From Manis javanica (taxonomy: Eukaryota > Chordata > Mammalia > Pholidota > Manidae): a stretch of 64,000 nt of DNA. Shown piece after piece: positions 58,119 to 64,000 of this stretch. The notes beneath the pieces were generated by a model. That model worked only from the letters and a program-made list of their open reading frames with translations, was not told the DNA's origin and made no database searches. The DNA is taken from positions 27,795,343 through 27,859,342 of the forward strand of contig NC_133156.1 in the NCBI RefSeq assembly GCF_040802235.1, written 5' to 3'. Position 1 is the first letter of the stretch. Every line of letters starts with the position of its first letter. The translations under genes and the position numbers were made by a program.

Positions 58119-61100
58119 GTAGGCATGGCGCCGGATAAACCCAGGGGTTAGATTTCCTCTGCATTTATGACCGGCTCAGGGACCTGGGAAACCAGCGCTC
58201 AGGGCCAGTTCTTCCTCCAGTTGGCTGTGAGATCATTAGTAAGTCCTTTGCCCCCTCTGGACCTCCTTGTCACCACCTGTACACTGAACGGGGTTGGTTG
58301 TCTTTGGGATCTTCTTCCTCTGGTGTCTAGGATACTCAACACGCCACACCAGAAGAAGACATTTGGTCACCCGTTTGTTCTTACAGACCCTGAAGCCCAA
58401 AGCAAATCATTTAACTTCTCTAAGCCCCAGTTTTCTTGTCCATAAAATGGGGTGAAGAACAGTTTTATCCTGAAAGAGTGGTAAAGACAGAAAGAGTTCC
58501 ATGTAACCTAGTTGGCAGTCAGTAAATGGCAGCCTCTATGTCACTGGAGGGATTAGGGTCCCCAAACTGTTGGATGACTACATTGGGAGGAAACCAAGGA
58601 ATTCATAGTGGAGGAGAAAGATGCACAGGATGCCGTGACCTATGTAGCCTTAGGCTGGTCACTTCATTTCTCCAAGCCTCTGTTTTTTCATCTGAAAAAT
58701 CCTCCAAAATTGGCTGGGAGCCCCAAGCAGACATGCTACATTCTCTCTGTAAGGAGATGTCCACAGACAAGGTGGCAGGATTGCAGGATCAAAAGAGCAG
58801 GAAAACAGGAGTAGGGGGTGTGAAGGCAAAGTCTGGCTGCATAGGAGGAAACCCTTTGGCAAGGCTGATGCTGATCCTTCTTGGATAGGGTCCAAGGTGT
58901 GCCTTCTCTCGAGCTCCACCCAGAAGCCCCCACTGTGATCTCAGGGGCCAGAGCCGGAGTTCTCCATTTCCTGGGTGGGAAAAACCGAGGCATGGAGGCA
59001 GGGAGGGTCCACCTCATGCCTGTACCCAACTTCAGGGTCTGTAGGCGAGGGGCTGAGAGGGGCTGGCAGGGCTCCTGGAGCTGAGGAGTCAAATAGGTGC
59101 CTTTTTTCCCTTCGATTTGGCACACAGCGTTTAGATCCAGGAACAGAGAGAGAACAGGAGAAAGAGGGAGAGGGGTTGGTATATGCGTTGTGGGTGGTGG
59201 CGGTGGTGGTGGCGAAGACCAAGTATTGACTAATCTCCAGAAGAAGGAGGAGGAATCTGCATTCCTGAGAGTTTTGCACAAGTTAGCATTTCTCACCCAA
59301 GAGGTGATTCTTGATTTAAGCAGGGGAATGAGCAGGCAGCAGGGCAGTGCTCCAGCATCTGATCTGCGAGGTCAGCTGACTGTGGCTGGGCAGGGTCTAC
59401 CCTCCAGCCCCGGCATTGGCTCCATCTGACCGATGCTGATCACTCCCGTTAGTGTTTGTTATGCATCCGGTCATGTTTGGTGAAGTTGGAGAGAGCCAGA
59501 GTTTCTCCTGTTACTCACTTGCAAATGAGTTTTGGCAACTCTGAGCTGGCCCACCCACTTTACAAACCAGTGCTCCACTGTGCCCAGCCCCTGTGAAGAG
59601 AGGCTGGGAGTGCAACTCAGGGACCCAGGGTGCTTCTCATATCAAATTGAATCGCCCATGAGCTTGACCAGGTCTGCAGAGTCAGCATAACAGAGATTCT
59701 GAGCATGAATTGTGTAGACTTGGGTTCAAAGCCCAGCTCCACCGCTTGCCAGCTGTCTGTACTTGGACCTCTTGCAGCACTTTTAGGAGCCTCTATGTCA
59801 TCCATAGAATGGCATAATAGTAGTCTTCCCTATAGGTTTTTTTTCAAATGAGGATTAAGCAAAATAATATAGGTGGCATACAGTATTAAAGATGGTAGGA
59901 GTAGCTAATGATAGATAATGACAATAACAGCTTTATATGAATTATCTCACTGAATCCTCACCACAACCTAAGGGGTGCATGCATATCATTATTAGTCCCA
60001 TTTCCCAAATAAGGAAACTAAGGCTCAATAAATTAAATCACTTGCCCAGTGATCTGCACAAATAGTAACTAGAGTTGGGATTTGTATCCCAGGCAGCCTT
60101 TTGAGGCTTCAGAGTTCCTAAGTGCCTGAGCACACAGTGAGTGCTTGATGTTAGCTATTATTATTTTCTTGTCATGATTAATCTGGGTTCAACACTTGAC
60201 TCCCTGGCTTCCTAGTTGTGTGGTCCTGGGTAAGTAGTTTAGCCATTCTGAGTCTTGGTATCTTCACCTGTAAGATGATAATGTCTGCTTCAGTTGATTT
60301 TGAGGATTCAATGCAATAATGCATTTGAAATACTTAGCACATGTGATAGTAGTACCCACTGGCTGCTGTTACTATGTCTGCTGCTGGTGCTGGGACCAGA
60401 GCTCACCGCAGGGTGAGTATTGGGGGTTCATAGCTCACCTGTGCCTTCTCTGGCCTCCCCTCTGGCCACCAGGTACCAGATCCACACAGGACTTCAGCAT
60501 TCCATCATCCGCCCTCGGCAGCCCAACTGCTTGCCCCTGGACCAGGTGACGCTGCCTCAGAAGCTGCAGGAGGCAGGTTACTCCACACACATGGTGGGCA
60601 AGTGGCACCTGGGCTTCTACCGGAAGGAGTGCCTACCCACCCGCCGGGGCTTCAACACCTTCCTGGGCTCGCTCACAGGCAATGTGGACTATTACACCTA
60701 CGACAACTGTGATGGCCCAGGGGTGTGCGGCTTTGACCTGCATGAGGGTGAGAGTGTGGCCTGGGGGCTCAGCGGGCAGTACTCCACAATGCTGTATGCC
60801 CAGCGTGTCAGCCACATCCTAGCAAGCCATAGCCCCCGGCGGCCCCTCTTCCTCTATGTGGCCTTTCAGGCAGTGCACACGCCCCTGCAGTCCCCTCGTG
60901 AATACTTGTACCGCTACCGCACTATGGGCAACGTGGCCCGGCGGAAGTATGCAGCCATGGTTACCTGCATGGATGAGGCTGTGCACAACATCACCTGGGC
61001 TCTCAAACACTATGGTTTCTACAACAACAGTGTCATCATCTTCTCCAGTGACAATGGTGGCCAGACCTTCTCGGGTGGCAGCAACTGGCCTCTGCGAGGA

Positions 61101-61871
61101 CGCAAGGGCACTTACTGGGAAGGTGGTGTGAGGGGCCTGGGCTTCGTCCATAGCCCTCTGCTCAAGCGGAAGCGACGGACAAGCCGGGCTCTGGTGCATA
61201 TCACAGACTGGTACCCAACCCTGGTGAGTCTGGCAGGCGGCACTGCCTCGACAGCTGATGGACTAGATGGCTATGACATGTGGCCATCCATCAGTGAAGG
61301 CCGGGCCTCACCACGCACAGAGATCCTGCACAATATTGACCCACTGTACAACCATGCCCGGCATGGCTCTCTGGAGGGAGGCTTTGGCATCTGGAACACA
61401 GCTGTGCAGGCTGCCATCCGTGTGGGTGAGTGGAAGCTGCTGACAGGAGACCCTGGCTATGGTGATTGGATCCCACCGCAGACACTGGCCGCTTTCCCGG
61501 GCAGCTGGTGGAACCTGGAACGCATGGCCAGTGTCCGCCAGGCTGTGTGGCTCTTCAACATCAGTGCTGACCCCTATGAACGGGAGGACCTAGCTGGCCG
61601 GCGGCCTGATGTGGTCCGTGCCCTACTGGCCCGCCTGGTGGACTATAACCGCACTGCCATCCCTGTGCGCTACCCTGCTGAGAATCCCCGGGCCCATCCC
61701 GACTTTAATGGGGGTGCTTGGGGGCCCTGGGCCACTGATGAGGAAGAAGAGGAAGAGGCAGGCAGGGCTCGAAGCTTCTCCCAGGGGCTCCGCAAGAAAA
61801 AATGCAAGATTTGCAAGCTACGATCCTTTTTCCGTAAACTCAACACCAGGCTGATGTCCCACCGGATCTGA
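57808..61871 (+). CDS. ARSI: ARSI, arylsulfatase I (join of 57808-58118 and 60473-61871)
   Basis: Arylsulfatase I belongs to the type I sulfatases, which hydrolyse sulfate esters using a formylglycine made from cysteine by SUMF1 in the ER. Its natural substrate is not settled. The human protein is reported to be secreted and active with artificial arylsulfate when SUMF1 is present. The two exons join in phase to give 569 aa, the human length. Order along the protein: hydrophobic signal peptide (1 to about 23), metal-binding D55-D56, CTPSR signature with C93, GKWHLG signature (139-151, K147 and H149), H239, D297-N298, K315, an acidic run about 526-532, and a basic cysteine-containing tail (about 546-569). 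N-glycosylation sequons lie at N276, N288, N466 and N496. All catalytic residues expected for the family are present. The close paralogue ARSJ is excluded by near identity to ARSI as I know it and by the TCOF1 neighbourhood. Confidence 0.97.
59670..59880 (+). repeat. MIR SINE in ARSI intron
   Basis: GGGTTCAAAGCCCAGCTCCA, CCAGCTGTCTGTACTTGGAC and ATCCATAGAATGGCATAATA in sense MIR order. Confidence 0.75.
59920..60100 (-). repeat. MIR SINE in ARSI intron
   Basis: TATGAATTATCTCACTGAAT, GTCCCATTTCCCAAATAAGG and GGATTTGTATCCCAGGCAGC in antisense MIR order. Confidence 0.8.
60175..60370 (+). repeat. MIR SINE in ARSI intron, 100 bp from exon 2
   Basis: TCTGGGTTCAACACTTGACT, GTTGTGTGGTCCTGGGTAAG, TTGGTATCTTCACCTGTAAG and TACTTAGCACATGTGATAGT in sense order. 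Confidence 0.8.
60473..61871 (+). CDS. ARSI: ARSI exon 2 coding part (rest of codon 104 to 569, stop TGA)
   Basis: The first base completes the split arginine codon, followed by [14 protein letters not shown]. The frame is open for 466 codons to TGA at 61869-61871. This single exon carries the second sulfatase signature and all catalytic residues after C93. GC-rich codon use contrasts with the surrounding intron. No stop or frameshift was seen. The exon ends in a lysine/arginine-rich tail with a CKIC motif that is unusual for secreted sulfatases but is part of ARSI. Confidence 0.96.
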
Positions 61872-62770
61872 TGGGGTGGGAGTGAGGATCTCTGTCCCCC
61901 TAGATGTACTTTGCCATTCAACCCTGGCCCTGTTGCTTCCCAGGGAGGGACCTGAGGTCAGGTCCCCACTTGCAGGGAAATGGAGGGTGTAGAACCCTTC
62001 ATTCAAAGGGTGAGGAGTCTGGTTTATGGGTGTGGAGAGAGCAAACTAGACTGGGATGTCTGGGTCCTAGTCCTGCCTTTCCATTGACTTGCTCTGTGAC
62101 CTCAAGTGACCTACATGAGCTCTCTGGGCCTCAGTTTCCTCATCTGTAAAATGAGCTGGAAGGACTCTGTGGTTCTGTGGTTTGGACCTGGTGCCTGGGG
62201 CCATGGTGGAGTTCTTGCTGTCCTCACCACCTTCCAGCTCATTTAAAGCCTTGCCCTTGGACCCTGGGCCTCTGTAATCTGCGTGGATGAGGGGCCACAC
62301 AGAGGCAACTCCAGGCCTGGACACCTGAGGAAGGGCAATCTTGCCACTCTCTGAAGGGATCTCCCGAGTGCTGAGGGTGGGAGTAGAGGTTCAGGGATTG
62401 GGGGGTTGACCTTCCTGGGTCTTCACATGGCCTGGGCTAATCCTGGGGCCAGACTGGTGGTAGGCACTGTGGTGGAGAGCTCTCTTTCTGCCCCCAGCAC
62501 CCAGAAGGAATTGGCCTGACCATTAACCTGCTGCAAGATTGAGGGTGGGAAGCAGCTGTGAAAAAAGCCCCAGAACCAACAACCAGGACATGTGGACTCT
62601 GCTTTGACCTTGCGCCCAGTCCTTCCCCTGTGGGCCTCAGTTTCCCCTCCTAGCAAACGGGGATACTAGCCCTGGTTCTGCCTACCTCACAGTGCTGGAG
62701 AGGCCTGCCCAAGGTAATGGCTGTGGAGGAGCCCGTGAACTTGATTAAAATGCTGCAGCATGAAAGGAAA
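61872..62770 (+). other. ARSI: ARSI 3' UTR (inferred end)
   Basis: Sequence between the stop codon and the poly(A) signal. It includes sense MIR pieces at 62050-62165 (GACTTGCTCTGTGACCTCAA and TCATCTGTAAAATGAGCTGG) and 62570-62700 (GGGCCTCAGTTTCCCCTCC). The end is inferred from ATTAAA and a GT-rich stretch. Confidence 0.6.
62744..62749 (+). terminator. ARSI: ARSI poly(A) signal ATTAAA
   Basis: ATTAAA is the commonest variant of the poly(A) signal. It is followed about 20 bases later by a likely CA cleavage site, and at 62785-62830 by a strongly GT-rich downstream element with GTGTGGGCATGTGCACATGT. No other good signal lies between the stop codon and this site. Confidence 0.6.
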
Positions 62771-63028
62771 GGCTGCGGTGCTGCCTGTGAGCACGTGTGG
62801 GCATGTGCACATGTGTCCTGGGGACAGGTGTGAGCTCCCCGTCGGCTGAGTGAGTGGGAGTAGGGGTGTGCAGTGTGGTCAGGAGGCAGAGGGTCTGGGC
62901 TCTGGTTCAGTCCTGCCACACCTGCACTGTGTGACCTCGACAAGTCCTGGACCCTCTCTGGGCCTCAGTGTCCCCTGTGTACAATTGATGATCTAAGAAT
63001 CCTTCCGCTTGGCCGTTCTGGGCAGCCC

Positions 63029-63051
63029 TGTGTGTGTGTGTGTGTGTGTGT
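63029..63051. repeat. (TG)n microsatellite
   Basis: Eleven TG units without interruption. Confidence 0.9.
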
Positions 63052-63275
63052 TTGGGGGCATGGATGAGTGGTGGGAAGGAGGGGCATGGGGGTTGCAAAG
63101 CCTGCTTGCTGCATAGCGTGCCTCTATCCGCACACTGCGTTCTGCAATCTCTCTTCAGGTTCCAGTCGGCGCAGCGTGTGTAGGCGAAAGCCCTGCTGTG
63201 AATTTTGAAAATAGTTATTTTTGTCCCTGGCAAAGGAGGCCTGTTAGGACTCGTCAGCTTGTGGATGAGCAGATT

Positions 63276-63304
63276 GGGTGGGGTGGGGTGGGGTGGGGTG
63301 GGTG
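63276..63304 (+). repeat. (GGGGT)n minisatellite, G-quadruplex candidate
   Basis: Five or more runs of three to four G separated by single T, giving a G-rich plus strand downstream of ARSI. Confidence 0.85.
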
Positions 63305-64000
63305 CGGTGCAGTGGAGGGGGGTTCAGATACTGGTTACAGAGCTGCATCACCACTGCAGAGGTGGCTAAACTCAGGAGCAAGGGTCTGGCCTGGGGCTGC
63401 AGAGCAGAGGTGGTCATCCATGTCCTGGGCCCCCTCCTTCCATCCCTGCTCTTTAGCTCTCATGGCTGCCCCCCAGCTGGAAGTGTTCCCTGTCTCCAGA
63501 GGGTTGGTGCCCATCCTGTGGTGGGTAGGGGCTAGGACTCGCTGGGACCTCTGGATTTTAGCCACCCGCAGCACTTCTGCCTGCTCAGGAGGGAGATCTG
63601 AAGAAGTCACTCAGTGGGATGGTGTCCTGGACCCAGCATACCTCAGGAATGGGCTGTCCACAGTCTGCCCATTACCCAGGGTACTCCAGCTCTGCCAGGT
63701 GCTTGTCTCAGCTGTGTGGGCTGGGCCCTTCTGGAGTGGCATGGAGCCAGGGTTCCTCTGAGGCCCCAGGCATGCACCAGTTGAGTGGGGGCCTCTCCTG
63801 TGACTGCTGAGTCGGTCCTGCCCAAGTTGGCCCAGCCTCCAGCTCCAGCTCTGCTTCTCTGCCTGGGTCCCTGCCTTTTGGGGACACAGTGAAGAACCAT
63901 AAAAAGCCCTTTCTGCTCTCTCGGTACCAAGGCCTATCCTCTGTGGCCAACCTGGCCCCAAGCATTGAAAGTCCAGCTAGGGATGGGGGCTGGGAGCTTG

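Larger units (their letters stand above)
58119..60472 (+). other. ARSI: ARSI intron 1 (2354 bp)
   Basis: Bounded by GTAGGC at the donor and by CTCTGGCCACCAG at the acceptor, with a pyrimidine-rich stretch before it (CCTTCTCTGGCCTCCCCTCT). The intron falls after the second base of a codon. It holds MIRs near 58180-58330 (+), 58610-58700 (+), 59670-59880 (+), 59920-60100 (-) and 60175-60370 (+). No other gene was seen inside. Confidence 0.93.
62771..64000. other. Intergenic, downstream of ARSI
   Basis: Contains a sense MIR (62890-63000), the (TG)n and (GGGGT)n tracts listed separately, and overlapping short frames on both strands that have no motif. In the human order CAMK2A would lie further to the right; none of it was recognised here. 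Confidence 0.45.

Overview
The window is eutherian mammalian nuclear DNA. It contains two recognisable protein-coding genes, their introns and CpG-rich promoters, and about 54 kb of intergenic sequence made largely of ancient interspersed repeats (MIR, L2, L1M, MLT1, MER5A-like). The gene order, TCOF1 on the minus strand followed by ARSI on the plus strand, is the reverse complement of the human 5q32 order (ARSI, then TCOF1, divergently transcribed). The roughly 54 kb spacing is also close to that in human.

Layout. Positions 1-3253 are the start of TCOF1 intron 1, made mostly of L2 fragments plus a MIR. Positions 3254-3361 are the coding part of TCOF1 exon 1 (36 codons, LisH motif). Its GC-rich promoter extends to about 3660 and has ETS, ZNF143-like and inverted CCAAT motifs. 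From 3.8 to 7.7 kb there are two antisense L2 copies; the second is interrupted by a MIR and by a 524-bp LTR on the TCOF1 strand. From 7.7 to 23.2 kb there are old L1M, MIR, L2 and MER5A-like remnants among unique sequence. From 23.25 to 29.38 kb lies an almost full-length minus-strand L1 (about 6.1 kb) whose ORF1 and ORF2 are broken by stops and frameshifts. From 29.4 to 57 kb there is more intergenic sequence with two MLT1 LTRs, a twin-primed inverted L1, an L1 3' end and many MIRs. From about 57.0 kb onward comes the ARSI CpG-rich promoter. The ARSI CDS is exon 1 57808-58118 plus exon 2 60473-61871, giving 569 aa. Its 3' UTR probably ends near 62770, and the rest is intergenic sequence.

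The two genes are not known to share a pathway. TCOF1 encodes treacle, a nucleolar ribosome-biogenesis factor. ARSI encodes a sulfatase of the secretory pathway that depends on formylglycine.

Species. I cannot name it. No Alu, B1/B2, carnivore tRNA-Lys SINE, ruminant Bov SINE or equid ERE was recognised in 64 kb. The only fairly young repeats are L1 copies, and their 3' UTRs look laurasiatherian to me. That would fit a SINE-poor lineage such as pangolins, but this is a weak inference.

I found no convincing undescribed biological system. The more interesting points are an LTR with a TATA box and poly(A) signal oriented toward TCOF1, a 58-bp uninterrupted pyrimidine-purine tract, three related copies of an AT-rich repeat that I cannot name, oppositely oriented MIRs in the ARSI intron, and some repeat-free blocks that may be conserved noncoding elements. 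Repeat boundaries were set by eye and may be off by tens of bases.
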